Numbered from the stretch's first letter, positions 8,041 through 18,481 are shown. The stretch: 64,000 nucleotides of DNA from Sphingomonas sabuli (GCF_014352855.1 NZ_CP060697.1:1818001-1882000); one strand, 5' to 3'. Made by a program: numbers and translations. The notes: a model not told the origin generated them from the sequence alone.

Positions 8041-9881
8041 CCCACCGACAGGTCGTGCTGCCGGTTGAGCAGCGCCCAGTCGTCCAGGTCGGCGGTCATC
8101 AGCCGGGCAGCCTGTTCGACCAGGTCCGCGGTGCGGCTCAGGTCCGGGCCCTCGATCTCCAGCCGGTCGGCGACCTGCGCCAGGACGATCGCGGTCTGTT
8201 CCGACCGGACGGCGGTCCCGGCATAATCGCCCTGCACGCGAATGCCGAACAGCGCGGTGCCGATGGCCGGCAGGCCGGCCGTGACAATGGTGAACCACTT
8301 GGCATGGTCCAGCGCCCAATGATGGTCGATGAAAATCGCGGCCAGCAACCCGACCAGCGTCAACAGGGTCGTTGCGAAGACCAGCAGGCCGACCACTTCC
8401 AGCCGGTGGTCGAGCTGTTCGACCTGCCGCGCGGCGCGGTGATGATATTCGATCTGCGGCCACAATTCGTGCGCCGCCACCGCCTCGGCGAAGGCCGCGG
8501 ACTGGCTGGCCCGGATGCGGCCGTTGGGAAAGCCGACCGCGCGCCATACCCCGGCCGCATACCAGTCGACCCACCGCCGCGGCACCGGGTTCGCCTGCGT
8601 GCCGGGCGGGTCGGGCGCCGCAATGCCTAATAGCTTCAGGCTGCGCATCGGCCGCAACCGCTCCGCCAGCTGGCGATAATCCAGCCAGCGGCGATGCCAT
8701 TGCTGGCCGGTCCCGATCTTGGTGTTGATCAGGATCGACAGGATGACGACGATCTCCGTCGCCGCAAGATAGGGCTTGAGGTGCGGGAACGGCAGCGCCG
8801 CCAGCGCCAGCAGCACCGCAACCGCGGCCAGCACGAAATTGAACACGTGCCCGCTGCGGTGCGCCTGGGCGAAGTGGCTCGCCAGCGAATCGCTCCACGA
8901 ATACCATTGCTCCAGCGGCGCCAGCGGGTTGGACAGCCCGCTCGGGTCCCAGCAGCCGCTGCAATAGCGCTCCCAATCCTCGCGGATGTAGGCGGCCGAT
9001 ATATCGCCCCGCCACGCCTGCGCGCCGAACCGCGACACGCCGGTCGCGGCCAGCAGCAACGGATATTCCAGTCGCGCCTTCCACCGCCGCATCCGCTCGC
9101 CCTGGAACGTGTCGATGAACGCGCGTTCGTGGGCGTCGGGCGGCGGCGACAGCAGGGCGTTCAGCACTTGCGCGACATGGGCGGTGGTAAAGCTTCGCTC
9201 GACCGGCGTGTCGGTCCGCTGGGTCACGACCGACGGGTCGAATGCGCTCCAGCGCAGGCCGACCGTCTTGTCCGCCCCGACGGGCACATGGACCAGCGGC
9301 GTTCCGCGGGTCAGCGCCAGCTCGACCACTTCGCCGGTGCCGCCGCGGCCGCGCGGGGGATGCCCGTCCCACACCGCCAGCAACAGGTCGCAATGCGCGA
9401 CCGTGGCGCGGCCCGCCATGACGAACGCATCATGCTCGGCCTCAAGGCTGCCGGGCAGTTCCAGGACGCAGGTCGCCTTGCCCAGCAGATCGTCGAACCG
9501 CGCCAGCCCGCTTTCGTGCAAGGTGGTGCGGTAAATGCCGCGCTCGAACGGCAGGATGGCGTGCAGTTCGAAGCCAAGCTCCAGCGCTATTTCCGCGGCG
9601 ATCTGGTCGGCGCCGTCGGCCAGCGGGGACACGAACAGCAGCCGCGGGGCGCAATCGGCGAAATGCGCGGCCTCGCGCCGGTGCAGGTCCAGCGCGCATG
9701 CCTTCACCTCCGCCAGCACCGCTCGAATGCGCTCGACGATCGTCCCCACCTCGCCTTCGGGCAGGGCGGCGATGCGATGGCCGGTCACGCCGATCCCCAG
9801 CACGAACGGCAGGCGCGGCGGCAGCGCTCGCTTGGCAGCCGCCCAGTCGTTCGGCAGCACGGGCGGGGCGGCGACGTTCAA
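8037..9881 (-). CDS. SLOG-like Rossmann domain fused to SLATT-like membrane domain
   Basis: A 614-aa protein, third gene of the TIR operon. Residues 25-200 look like a SLOG/LOG-type nucleotide-binding Rossmann fold: GVTGHR at 31-36, PLADGADQIAAE at 86-97, and the glycine loop GRGGTGEVVE at 178-187, similar to the GGxGTxxE loop of LOG proteins. Two hydrophobic pairs follow (about 346-364 with 371-388, and 496-518 with 529-547). Right after the first pair comes WLDYRQLAE (399-407), a pattern typical of SLATT/DUF4231 membrane domains. Known SLOG domains bind NAD-derived or nucleotide signals, and SLATT domains are predicted membrane-pore effectors. I infer a nucleotide-sensing membrane effector. 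The TTG start lies 7 bases after the previous stop; a GTG at 9860 is the alternative. Confidence 0.72.
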   Translation of the reverse strand: MNVAAPPVLPNDWAAAKRALPPRLPFVLGIGVTGHRIAALPEGEVGTIVERIRAVLAEVKACALDLHRREAAHFADCAPRLLFVSPLADGADQIAAEIALELGFELHAILPFERGIYRTTLHESGLARFDDLLGKATCVLELPGSLEAEHDAFVMAGRATVAHCDLLLAVWDGHPPRGRGGTGEVVELALTRGTPLVHVPVGADKTVGLRWSAFDPSVVTQRTDTPVERSFTTAHVAQVLNALLSPPPDAHERAFIDTFQGERMRRWKARLEYPLLLAATGVSRFGAQAWRGDISAAYIREDWERYCSGCWDPSGLSNPLAPLEQWYSWSDSLASHFAQAHRSGHVFNFVLAAVAVLLALAALPFPHLKPYLAATEIVVILSILINTKIGTGQQWHRRWLDYRQLAERLRPMRSLKLLGIAAPDPPGTQANPVPRRWVDWYAAGVWRAVGFPNGRIRASQSAAFAEAVAAHELWPQIEYHHRAARQVEQLDHRLEVVGLLVFATTLLTLVGLLAAIFIDHHWALDHAKWFTIVTAGLPAIGTALFGIRVQGDYAGTAVRSEQTAIVLAQVADRLEIEGPDLSRTADLVEQAARLMTADLDDWALLNRQHDLSVG

Positions 9882-9888
9882 ACGCGGC

Positions 9889-10272
9889 CTATTTGCTGGC
9901 CACGGTGTGAATGATGATCGGGTCGAACGTCGTTCCGTCGTCGAAATTGAGCCGGTAGTGAATCACGCTCTTGGCGTTGGGCGCCCGCGCCTCGACCTCC
10001 AACCGACGCTTATCGACCTGGGTCTGGCGCACATGGCTGTGGGCCTGCGCCTTGCGCGGCGGGCACTTGCCGGTCCGGGCGCAAAACGGATTGTCCAGAT
10101 CCCAATTGGCCGGCGCATTCTGGTCCAGTTCGAACACCAGGGTGAAGTCCTTGTCGTGGGGCAGGATCAGCGCCTCGTCGACCAGATAGTCGCTGTGGCT
10201 GGCAAGATCGCATTCGACCTCGTCATGGGGCCCCTTGGGCCCCGGCGTGACCTTCAACTGGATCGTCTCCAT
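9889..10272 (-). CDS. unrecognised beta-rich protein of the TIR operon (127 aa)
   Basis: I do not recognise this protein. It is acidic in its N-terminal half, with alternating hydrophobic residues that suggest a beta-sandwich (IQLKVTPG, FTLVFELDQNAP, VIHYRLNFDDG). Two cysteines lie close together in NPFCARTGKCPP. No signal peptide or membrane segment is seen. It sits between the TIR-TPR gene (17-base gap) and the SLOG-membrane gene (7-base gap), so it is part of the same transcript. It could be a sensor, an adaptor or an inhibitor of one of its partners. ATG start with a purine-rich site (GAAGAGG). Confidence 0.65.
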   Translation of the reverse strand: METIQLKVTPGPKGPHDEVECDLASHSDYLVDEALILPHDKDFTLVFELDQNAPANWDLDNPFCARTGKCPPRKAQAHSHVRQTQVDKRRLEVEARAPNAKSVIHYRLNFDDGTTFDPIIIHTVASK

Positions 10273-10289
10273 CGCCTCTTCTCCCCCTG

Positions 10290-12440
10290 TCAGCGCAGCG
10301 GCATCTTCGCCTTGTAACCCATCGCTGCCAACCGCGCATCGCGGCCGGCGGCTTCGCGCGCTTGCCCCAGCCGGTGCAGCAACGCGGCATGTTCGGCCAT
10401 CTCGACGGGCTTCTCGTCAACCTCTTTCGGCAATTGCCGAAGGCCTGCCTGCCACGCGGCCCGGGCGCCGGCGATGTCGCCCGACGTGGTCCGCGCGTCG
10501 CCCAGCAGGCGATGGGCCGTGGCCGCGGCATAGCGATTCTCGACCGGGTCGGTCGATCGCACCGACGCACCGGCCGCGATGGCGCGGTTGGCAAAGTCGG
10601 CGGCCTGGCCCGCATTGCCACCGGACAGCGCGGCCCGCGCCCGCACTTGCCAGCAATCCCGCAAATTGGCCCGCCACGTCTGGACGCTCGCCTCGGTTTG
10701 CAAAAGGCGCGCGGTGGTGGCGCAGCCGGCGGCGATATCGGCGGCGGCCGCGGCGCGGTCGCCGGCCGCCAGCTCGGCATTGGCAAGGTCCAGCTGGGCG
10801 CGCGCGCCCATATATTCCCACAACCGGTTTTCCGGTTCCCGCGACCGCAGCACCGCGCTGTGCTCGACCGCGCCGCGCAACGCGCCGATGCCGCTGGCGC
10901 TGTCGCCCAGCGACAGGTGCGACAGCCCAAGGTAGCGATTGGCCGACATCAGCTGGCGCCGGTACACCACGTCGCCGGTCCGCTGCAGCAACTGTTGAAG
11001 CTCGGCCACCACCCGGGCGCGCAGGGCCAGCGCCTCGGCCAGCTTCCCGCTCGACGCCAGCGCATCGGCCAGCCACGTTTCGGCCTCGGTCGCGGCGACC
11101 CGGAAACCGGTGTTGTCCGGATCGGCGGTGGACAAGGCGCGGATGGTGGCCAGCGCGCGCGTGAATTGGGTGGTCGCCTCGCCGAAGCGCCGCCGTTCGA
11201 ACAGCATCACGCCAAGGTTAAAGTCGGCGCTCTGCTCTTCCATCCGCCACTGCATGTTGCTGGGGTCGATGGCGACCATCCGGTCGGCCAGCCGCTTATA
11301 TTCGCGCATGCCGCCCTCGGCATCGGCCAGCCGGCCCTGCTGGCGCGCGATATCGGCCAGCCAGAAGACGTTCTGCGCGTGGTCGAACAAGCGCTGCGCG
11401 TCGCCGGGATCGCGCTCGACCGCCTCGCCGGTGCCGTCCAGCGCCTCCCGGTACAGCCGCCCCGCCGACGCCAGGTCGCCGCGCACGTACGCCACGTTGG
11501 CCATCAGGCTTAGCGCGCGCGACCGCTGCATCAGCCCGCTGTCCGACAGCTGCGACGTGTCCTGCTTGCGGTAATATTGCAGTACCCGCGCCCCGACCCC
11601 GTCGAGTGCGTCCAGCTTGCCGATCGGTTCCAGCTTTTCCTTCAGGTCGCCAAGCATGAAGCCGACCAGGCTCTCCGCCTCGCGCCGCTCGTCGCGCGCC
11701 GCATCGCGGGCGCTGATCGCGGCGATGGCCAGCGTCCCGGCGACCAGCATTCCCGCAATCGACCCGGCGGCAATCCCGGCCAGCCGCCGCTGGCGGCGCA
11801 AATGGTCGCGCTGGACCAGATCGTCGAGCCCGACGCCAAGGATTCCCGCGACGATCTTCAGGAAACCGATGCGGCGCCCGCCATGGCCTTCGCGCAGGTC
11901 GGCGGCGAGCGGCTCGATCCTGCGCGCGGTCGGCTTGCCGCGCCGGTTGTACCGGGTAAGCAGCGCGGGCGGGAAACATTCCTCGCCCTCGCGCCCGGCG
12001 ATCTCGCTGGCCAGCGGCTCGCCCGCGATCACGGCGGCGATGACGCACCCGTCGGGGTGCAGCCGCTTGAACATGTCGACTTCGGCGTTGGTCCACTTGG
12101 ACCGGGCCGCCGCCGGCGAACAGAGCACGATTAGGCAGCGTGACGCCGCCAGCGCGGCGGTAATCTCGTCGGTCAGGTCGCTGCCCGCGGCCAGTTCGTG
12201 GGCGTCGCGGAAGATCGGCGTCAGGCGGTTCGGGATGACCCCGTTGCCGCCCAGCTTCCCGGCCAGGCCCGCGGGCACGCGAAAGCCCTCCAGCTCGCCG
12301 TGCAGCCAGTCGGCGATGGCGGCGTCCTCGTGGCTGTAGCTGAGGAAGGCGAAATAATGGTGCGCGGCGGGCGCGTGGCCGGCCTTCGCCGGCGCGGCGG
12401 AAGCGCCTTTCCCCTCAAATGGCCGGGTCCATTTGTTCAT
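10290..12440 (-). CDS. TIR domain - transmembrane - TPR repeat protein
   Basis: A 716-aa protein, first gene of a three-gene operon. Residues 28-150 form a TIR domain: [11 protein letters not shown] (box 1) and [11 protein letters not shown] with Glu120, which aligns with the catalytic glutamate of NAD-cleaving TIR domains such as SARM1. One membrane helix is at about 221-243. A conserved [19 protein letters not shown] segment follows, then helical TPR-type repeats from about 300 to the end. I infer an NAD-processing domain facing the cytoplasm, anchored in the membrane, with a large sensing or scaffold domain on the other side of the helix or folded back. The ATG at the divergent border with ispG has only a weak ribosome site. 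Operon partners suggest a signalling or defence role. Confidence 0.85.
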   Translation of the reverse strand: MNKWTRPFEGKGASAAPAKAGHAPAAHHYFAFLSYSHEDAAIADWLHGELEGFRVPAGLAGKLGGNGVIPNRLTPIFRDAHELAAGSDLTDEITAALAASRCLIVLCSPAAARSKWTNAEVDMFKRLHPDGCVIAAVIAGEPLASEIAGREGEECFPPALLTRYNRRGKPTARRIEPLAADLREGHGGRRIGFLKIVAGILGVGLDDLVQRDHLRRQRRLAGIAAGSIAGMLVAGTLAIAAISARDAARDERREAESLVGFMLGDLKEKLEPIGKLDALDGVGARVLQYYRKQDTSQLSDSGLMQRSRALSLMANVAYVRGDLASAGRLYREALDGTGEAVERDPGDAQRLFDHAQNVFWLADIARQQGRLADAEGGMREYKRLADRMVAIDPSNMQWRMEEQSADFNLGVMLFERRRFGEATTQFTRALATIRALSTADPDNTGFRVAATEAETWLADALASSGKLAEALALRARVVAELQQLLQRTGDVVYRRQLMSANRYLGLSHLSLGDSASGIGALRGAVEHSAVLRSREPENRLWEYMGARAQLDLANAELAAGDRAAAAADIAAGCATTARLLQTEASVQTWRANLRDCWQVRARAALSGGNAGQAADFANRAIAAGASVRSTDPVENRYAAATAHRLLGDARTTSGDIAGARAAWQAGLRQLPKEVDEKPVEMAEHAALLHRLGQAREAAGRDARLAAMGYKAKMPLR

Positions 12441-12537
12441 CGCTGCCCCGCGAATGTCGGGTCGAAGTCATAGCATCTTTGGCTATTTGCCGCGAATCCG
12501 CCCTCCCGGCTTTGCGGCTGGCCGGCGCAGGCCCTAT

Positions 12538-13683
12538 ATGCGCTCCATGTCTTCGATCCGCCCCTGGCGCGATATCGATCGCCGCGTGTCGCGGCAGATC
12601 ATGGTCGGCTCCGTCCCGGTGGGCGGGGACGCGCCGATCAGCGTCCAGACGATGACCAACACGCCGACCGAGGACGCGGCCGCGACGATCGCCCAGATCC
12701 GCCGCTGCGAAGAGGCCGGCGCGGACATCGTCCGGGTGTCCTGCCCGACCCAGGAAGCGACCGCCGCCCTGCGCGAAATCGTCCGCGAAGCGCGCGTGCC
12801 GATCGTCGCCGACATCCATTTCCACTACAAGCGCGCGCTCGAAGCCGCCGACGCCGGCGCCGCCTGCCTGCGCATCAACCCCGGCAATATCGGCTCGGCG
12901 GAACGGGTCCGCGAAGTCATCGCCGCGGCGCGTGCCAACGGCTGCGCGATCCGCATCGGCGTCAACGCCGGCAGCCTCGAAAAAGACCTGCTCGAAAAAT
13001 ATGGCGAGCCCTGTCCGGAAGCGCTGGTCGAAAGCGCGCTCGACCATATCCGCATTCTCGAGGACCATGGCTTCCAGGACTATAAGGTCGCGGTAAAGGC
13101 CAGCGACGTGTTCCTCGCCGTCGCCGCCTACCAGCAACTGGCCGGCGCGGTCGATTGCCCGCTGCACCTCGGCATCACCGAAGCCGGCGGCCTGATCGGC
13201 GGCACGGTGAAGTCGGCGCTGGGCCTCGGCAACCTGTTGTGGGCCGGCATCGGCGATACGATCCGCGTGTCCCTGTCCGCCGAACCGGAGGAAGAAGTCC
13301 GCGTCGGCTATGAAATCCTCAAGTCGCTGGGCATCCGCAGCCGCGGTGTCCGCGTCGTGTCCTGCCCCAGCTGCGCGCGCCAGGGCTTCGACGTCATCCG
13401 CACCGTCGAAAAGCTTGAGGAGCGGCTGCAGCATATCAAAACGCCGATGTCGCTCAGCGTGCTCGGCTGCGTCGTCAACGGTCCCGGCGAGGCCCGCGAA
13501 ACCGATATCGGCATCACTGGCGGCGGGCAGGGCAAGCATATGGTCTATCTGTCGGGCGTGACCGACCACCACGTGCAGGACGCCGACATGATCGACCACA
13601 TCGTCCGTCTGGTCGAAGCCAAGGCCGCCGAGATCGAGGCCGCCGCCGCAACTCTCGAACCGGCGCTGGACGCCGCCGAGTGA
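12538..13683 (+). CDS. ispG: 4-hydroxy-3-methylbut-2-en-1-yl diphosphate synthase (flavodoxin)
   Basis: Penultimate enzyme of the MEP isoprenoid pathway, converting MEcPP to HMBPP with a [4Fe-4S] cluster. The 381-aa protein shows the TIM-barrel start ([19 protein letters not shown]) and the cluster cysteines in [10 protein letters not shown] and [23 protein letters not shown] near the end is also typical. The ATG at 12538 has AGG six bases upstream; an ATG three codons later (12547) is possible. An overlapping small gene follows. Confidence 0.96.
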   Translation: MRSMSSIRPWRDIDRRVSRQIMVGSVPVGGDAPISVQTMTNTPTEDAAATIAQIRRCEEAGADIVRVSCPTQEATAALREIVREARVPIVADIHFHYKRALEAADAGAACLRINPGNIGSAERVREVIAAARANGCAIRIGVNAGSLEKDLLEKYGEPCPEALVESALDHIRILEDHGFQDYKVAVKASDVFLAVAAYQQLAGAVDCPLHLGITEAGGLIGGTVKSALGLGNLLWAGIGDTIRVSLSAEPEEEVRVGYEILKSLGIRSRGVRVVSCPSCARQGFDVIRTVEKLEERLQHIKTPMSLSVLGCVVNGPGEARETDIGITGGGQGKHMVYLSGVTDHHVQDADMIDHIVRLVEAKAAEIEAAAATLEPALDAAE

Positions 13684-13958
13684 CCAGGCTGACCGGCGAC
13701 TCCGCGCGGCGGAGCGTCGCCACCGGGGCAACGGCCACCGGCGCGTCCGCCAAGGGGCTAAGCCTCGCCGGTTCGATGGCCGTCGGCGCCGCCGCCTTCG
13801 GTGCGATGGCGGTCGGCGCACTGGCCATCGGACGGTTGTGGATCGGCACGGCGCGAATCCGCAAGCTGCGCATCGACGAGCTTGAGGTCGGATCGATCAA
13901 CGGCGTCCGCAACCCGCGGCCGCCGGGCGCCGACGGCGGTCTCGACGCCGCCGTATAA
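13680..13958 (+). CDS. small alanine/glycine-rich hypothetical protein (92 aa)
   Basis: Unknown protein starting at a GTG that overlaps the ispG stop (GTGA), so translation is coupled to ispG. The central part is a run of small residues with a repeating pattern ([20 protein letters not shown]) that could be a membrane hairpin or a beta-helix-like repeat. It is followed by [13 protein letters not shown], the signature of a family of small proteins I have seen in sphingomonads and that end in short beta repeats. No function can be assigned. Confidence 0.6.
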   Translation: MTRLTGDSARRSVATGATATGASAKGLSLAGSMAVGAAAFGAMAVGALAIGRLWIGTARIRKLRIDELEVGSINGVRNPRPPGADGGLDAAV

Positions 13959-13975
13959 AGCTCTAAGCGCGGCGC

Positions 13976-14872
13976 GTGGACCGCGTCCCCCAACAGCCCC
14001 TGCTGGCCTTCGCCGCCGCCATCGTCGCGGTCGGCTTCCTGTCGGCAATGGATGCGGCGATGAAATCCGTCAGCCTCGACCATGGCGCTCTTTCGGCCCT
14101 TGCGTGGCGCGCCCTGATCGCCGTGCCGGTCGTCGCCTTGCCCTACTTCCTGACCCGGCGGGACAGGCCGACGTCGGCTGCCCTGCGCTATCACTTCATC
14201 CGCGGCGCGCTGATGGTGCCGATGAGCCTGACGTTTTTCTGGGGCCTGAAATTCGTGCCGATGGCGCAGGCGATCGCGCTTGCCTTCATCGCGCCGCTGA
14301 TCGCGCTGATCCTCGCCGGCGTGCTGCTGAAGGAAACGATTGGGCCGCGGATCGTCGCCGGGTCGATCCTTGCCTTTGCCGGCGTGCTGTCGATCCTCGC
14401 CGGCCAGGCCCAGGCGGCGCTTGGCCGCGATGCCTTGTGGGGCAGCCTCGCGATCCTTTTCTCCGCGGTCCTGTACGCGTTCAACATCGTGCTGATGCGG
14501 CGGCAATCGCAAAGCGCCGCGCCGCTTGAAATCGCCTTCTTCTATTTCGCCATCGCCGGGGCGGGCTTCTGGCTGGTCGCTATCCCGCTCGGGCCGCCGT
14601 CATTCCCGGCCAGCTCGGCGGTCGACCTGCTGCTCGCCACGGGCCTGTCCATCCTCGGCATGCTCGGCCTTGCCTGGGCCTACGCTCGGGCCGGGGCGGG
14701 GTATCTATCGGCCAGCGAATATTCCGGCTTCCTGTGGGCGGCGCTGTTCGGCTTTCTCATCTTCGGCGAAATCCCGTCGCCGTGGACGGTGGCCGGCGCC
14801 GCGGCGATCATCGCCGGCTGCTGGGTCGCCGCCCGGCCCGAACGCACGCCGCACCCGATGGAAACCGCTTAG
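13976..14872 (+). CDS. DMT superfamily transporter (EamA repeats)
   Basis: A 298-aa inner-membrane protein with about ten predicted helices in two EamA repeats. AMDAAMKSVS in helix 1 and the second repeat ending in SEYSGFLWAALFGFLIFGE are typical of drug/metabolite exporters of the RhaT/EamA group. The GTG start follows 17 bases after the small gene upstream. Substrate unknown. Its 3' end overlaps by 4 bases the convergent DUF1345 gene. Confidence 0.88.
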   Translation: MDRVPQQPLLAFAAAIVAVGFLSAMDAAMKSVSLDHGALSALAWRALIAVPVVALPYFLTRRDRPTSAALRYHFIRGALMVPMSLTFFWGLKFVPMAQAIALAFIAPLIALILAGVLLKETIGPRIVAGSILAFAGVLSILAGQAQAALGRDALWGSLAILFSAVLYAFNIVLMRRQSQSAAPLEIAFFYFAIAGAGFWLVAIPLGPPSFPASSAVDLLLATGLSILGMLGLAWAYARAGAGYLSASEYSGFLWAALFGFLIFGEIPSPWTVAGAAAIIAGCWVAARPERTPHPMETA

Positions 14873-15513
14873 TTGCCGATCACGCTGATGGTGAAGGCGA
14901 GGATCCCGATGTTGAACACGAACGCAGCAAAGGAATGGACGGTCACCACGCGCCGAATCCGCTCGTTGGTGATTTCCACATCCGACGTCTGGAACGTCAT
15001 CCCCAGCGTGAAGGCGAAATAGACGAAGTCCCAGTATAGCGGCAGCTTGGTCTCCGGAAAGTTCAGCCCGTAACAGCCCTTGGACGGGTGGATGTAGGCG
15101 AGGTGCGCATAATGCAGCGCATAGACGCTGTTGCTGAACAGCCAGGCCAGGACGACCGTGCTCAGGATCAACACCTTGGTCGCCGGCTCCGGCGTTCCGC
15201 CAACCGTCTGCACGCCCATCACCACCAGCAACACGGTGGTGACGATCCCGGTCAGCCCAAGCAGCAGGGTGCGGTTGGCGTCATAGGTCACCGCCAGCTT
15301 CTCGATCTTCAGCGCGCTGCGGATCCGCAGCAGCGGGACGCACGTCGCCAGAAACGCCAACGCGGCCAGATCGAAACCCAGCATCACCGCCTTGGTCAAC
15401 GGCAGGACCTGCGCGGCCAGCGGCGTGGCAAGTGCGATCACCACGCCGAACGCGATGAAGTGCGGCGGCGCAATGCGGTTGCCCCTGGCTTTCCTGGCGG
15501 CCATGGTCGGCAT
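14869..15513 (-). CDS. DUF1345 family membrane protein
   Basis: A 214-aa protein with about five or six membrane helices. The C-terminal signature (YWDFVYFAFTLGMTFQTSDV) followed by RRVVTVHSFAAFVFNIGILA matches DUF1345, predicted integral membrane proteins with possible channel-like folds and no settled function. The ATG lies just before a small hairpin shared with the divergent SMR gene. An internal ATG at residue 4 is possible. Confidence 0.85.
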   Translation of the reverse strand: MPTMAARKARGNRIAPPHFIAFGVVIALATPLAAQVLPLTKAVMLGFDLAALAFLATCVPLLRIRSALKIEKLAVTYDANRTLLLGLTGIVTTVLLVVMGVQTVGGTPEPATKVLILSTVVLAWLFSNSVYALHYAHLAYIHPSKGCYGLNFPETKLPLYWDFVYFAFTLGMTFQTSDVEITNERIRRVVTVHSFAAFVFNIGILAFTISVIGN

Positions 15514-15525
15514 GATTAGCGCAGC

Positions 15526-15539
15526 GGACGGGAGCGTCC
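15526..15539. other. short hairpin GGACG-GGAG-CGTCC before the SMR gene
   Basis: A 5-bp inverted repeat with a four-base loop in the gap between the DUF1345 and SMR genes. It does not fit the ACGR-loop hairpins of guanidine-III (mini-ykkC) riboswitches, so I list it only as a structure. Confidence 0.25.
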
Positions 15540-15552
15540 AGCGGGAGGATAT

Positions 15553-15867
15553 ATGGCCTGGGTGTTGCTGATCCTCGGCGGGCTGTTCGAAGTCGGCTTC
15601 ACCACGTCGCTGCGCTTCGTCGACGGCTTCCGCAACGTGCCCTGGACGATCGCCTTCCTCGCCTCGGTCGCGGTCAGCATGGCCCTGCTCGAATATGCCT
15701 CGCGGACGATCCCGATGGGGACGGCCTATGCGGTGTGGGGCGGGATCGGTGCGGTGGGCACGGTCGTCGTCGGCCTGGCCTGGTTCGGCGAACCGGCCTC
15801 GACCCTGCGCATCCTGCTCATCTTCGTCATCATCGCGGCCATCGCCGGGCTGAAGTTCGCCGCCTGA
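15553..15867 (+). CDS. SMR family efflux protein (SugE/Gdx-like)
   Basis: A 104-aa small multidrug resistance protein with four membrane helices. The essential membrane glutamate is Glu13 (GGLFEVG). The sequence GTAYAVWGGIGAVGTVVVG is the helix-3 packing motif of the family. The SugE/Gdx branch exports guanidinium and some quaternary ammonium ions, and single-gene members work as dual-topology dimers. The ATG has GGGAGG upstream. I see no guanidine riboswitch. Confidence 0.9.
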   Translation: MAWVLLILGGLFEVGFTTSLRFVDGFRNVPWTIAFLASVAVSMALLEYASRTIPMGTAYAVWGGIGAVGTVVVGLAWFGEPASTLRILLIFVIIAAIAGLKFAA

Positions 15868-17151
<1,284 letters not shown>

Positions 17152-17190
17152 TGCCGCGCTTTAGCGAACGGCGCCCATGGCGCAACCGGC

Positions 17191-17541
17191 CTAGGCCTTC
17201 TCCAGCGTGCACTGCAGCGGATGCTGGTTCTCGCGCGCGAAATCGATCACCTGGCTGACCTTGGTTTCGGCCACTTCGTAGGTGAACACGCCGCATACCG
17301 CGACGCCCTGCTGGTGGACCTGCAACATCACGCGAGTCGCGTCCTCGATGCTCATCGAAAAGAACTGCTGGAGGACGAGCACGACGAATTCCATCGGCGT
17401 GTAATCATCGTTGAGCATCAGCACTTTGTAATTGGACGGCTTCTTGGTCTTCGGGCGCGTGCGCGTCGCGACCCCGGTGCCCTCGTCGCCAAGGCCGTCG
17501 CGGCCGGGCCCGTCGCCCATGGTGATCGTGCGCCACTGCAT
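17191..17541 (-). CDS. clpS: ATP-dependent Clp protease adaptor
   Basis: Delivers N-end-rule substrates to ClpAP. The core [19 protein letters not shown] and [19 protein letters not shown] carry the acidic pair and the pocket that bind N-terminal residues. The N-terminus is an unstructured tail. I used the ATG at 17541, preceded by AGGGA at very short spacing; an ATG at 17520 (MGDGPGRDG) has no ribosome site but gives a more usual length. No clpA is adjacent, but one could lie elsewhere. Confidence 0.95.
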   Translation of the reverse strand: MQWRTITMGDGPGRDGLGDEGTGVATRTRPKTKKPSNYKVLMLNDDYTPMEFVVLVLQQFFSMSIEDATRVMLQVHQQGVAVCGVFTYEVAETKVSQVIDFARENQHPLQCTLEKA

Positions 17542-17600
17542 CGTCCCTAGATATGGCAAGCGCGGAACGCGCCGCAAGGCAAAGGCGCCGGGCGGCAAAG

Positions 17601-17633
17601 AAAAAGGCGGCCGCTCCATAAGAGCGACCGCCT
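17601..17633 (-). terminator. rho-independent terminator of the phasin gene
   Basis: On the minus strand an 11-bp imperfect stem (GGCGGTCGCTC / GAGCGGCCGCC) with loop TTATG is followed by TTTTTC. It lies about 30 bases past the phasin stop and is one of the few clear intrinsic terminators in the window, consistent with strong expression of the phasin. Confidence 0.8.
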
Positions 17634-17662
17634 CGTCGTACCTGACTGGAGGGGAGGAGGTG

Positions 17663-18364
17663 TCAGGCAGCGATCTCGTTGATGCGTTCGACGTTCGCGC
17701 TGGCGCGGTTGGACAGCGGCTGGAAAGCTTCGCCGGCCAGCTTGACCATCGATTCGGCGAAGGTCGAGCTGTCCTGGACCATGCGGTCGAAGGCGCTGCG
17801 CGCGAAGTCGCCCTGCAGCTGCAGCAACTCGGTCGGGCTCTTGGCTTCGGCGAACGAACGGACGGTGTCGGCGGTCTGCTCGACGCTGTCGCGGCTCTTG
17901 GCGGCAACGGTCTGGCCGATCGACTGGACGCCGGTGGCGGCGATGCGGCTGGCTTCGACGAACGCGTCGATGTTGCCGCGGTACATGTCGGCCAGTTCTT
18001 CAGCCGCCTTGCGCGAACGCTTGACGACGTCTTCGCCACGGCCGGAAGCGTCGGTGAACAGCTTCTCGAACGTGTTGGCGCCAGGGATGCCGGCAAAGCC
18101 GGTGAACACGGTGTCGTTGGTCATGTCTTCAATTCCTTGCTTGGCGCGGACCTTCGCGGCCCGGACGGTCTTGACCGTCTTGGCCTTCGCCCGCTTGGTG
18201 GCGGTGCGGCGGGTCTTGCGCGCCTTGGTGGTACGGGTCTTGGCGGCCTTGCTCGCCCCCTTGGCGACCGCGGCGACGGCAGCAACCTGCTTGGTCGCGG
18301 CAGTGGTGGTGGCTTCGACCGCGTCGGTCACGGCTTCGGCGGGGGTAGTAGCTTCGGCAACCAT
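17663..18364 (-). CDS. phasin family protein
   Basis: Granule-coating protein of polyhydroxyalkanoate inclusions. The 233-aa protein has a lysine/alanine/threonine-rich N-terminal part (residues 20-75) resembling the histone-H1-like tail of PhaM/PhaF-type phasins, then a phasin domain of amphipathic helices ([20 protein letters not shown], then [19 protein letters not shown]). The basic tail suggests it may also bind DNA and help share granules between daughter cells. The ATG has AGGAG at 7 bases. Upstream are three copies of a 15-bp repeat, probably operator sites. Function fits with the PhaC gene 6 kb away. Confidence 0.88.
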   Translation of the reverse strand: MVAEATTPAEAVTDAVEATTTAATKQVAAVAAVAKGASKAAKTRTTKARKTRRTATKRAKAKTVKTVRAAKVRAKQGIEDMTNDTVFTGFAGIPGANTFEKLFTDASGRGEDVVKRSRKAAEELADMYRGNIDAFVEASRIAATGVQSIGQTVAAKSRDSVEQTADTVRSFAEAKSPTELLQLQGDFARSAFDRMVQDSSTFAESMVKLAGEAFQPLSNRASANVERINEIAA

Positions 18365-18376
18365 TTTTATCTCCTC

Positions 18377-18439
18377 TTGTGCAGTGCAACATAATTTGTG
18401 CACGGCACCATTTCAAGACCTTTTTTGTGCACCGCAGCA
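18377..18439 (-). promoter_or_regulatory. three direct repeats TTGTGCANNGCANCA upstream of the phasin gene
   Basis: Three copies of a 15-bp sequence in the same orientation: 18377-18391, 18396-18410 and 18425-18439. Each contains the near-palindromic core TGCANNGCA. Starts are 19 and 29 bases apart. The copy nearest the gene lies just upstream of its ribosome site. PhaR repressors of alphaproteobacteria bind TGC/GCA-rich sites at phasin promoters, so these are good candidate PhaR operators. This link is inference; the repeats are seen directly. Confidence 0.65.
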
Positions 18440-18481
18440 GAAGCCCTTGACGACCCGCCGCGACGCGTCGCAAGAGCGGCC

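Noticed and set aside
15520..15552. Possible guanidine riboswitch before the SMR gene
   Set aside because: Only one short hairpin with loop GGAG is present; the paired ACGR loops of mini-ykkC and other guanidine riboswitch features are missing.
18398..18481. Upstream extension of guanylate kinase to 242 residues
   Set aside because: It would run through the phasin repeat region, adds non-family sequence and the internal ATG gives the normal length.
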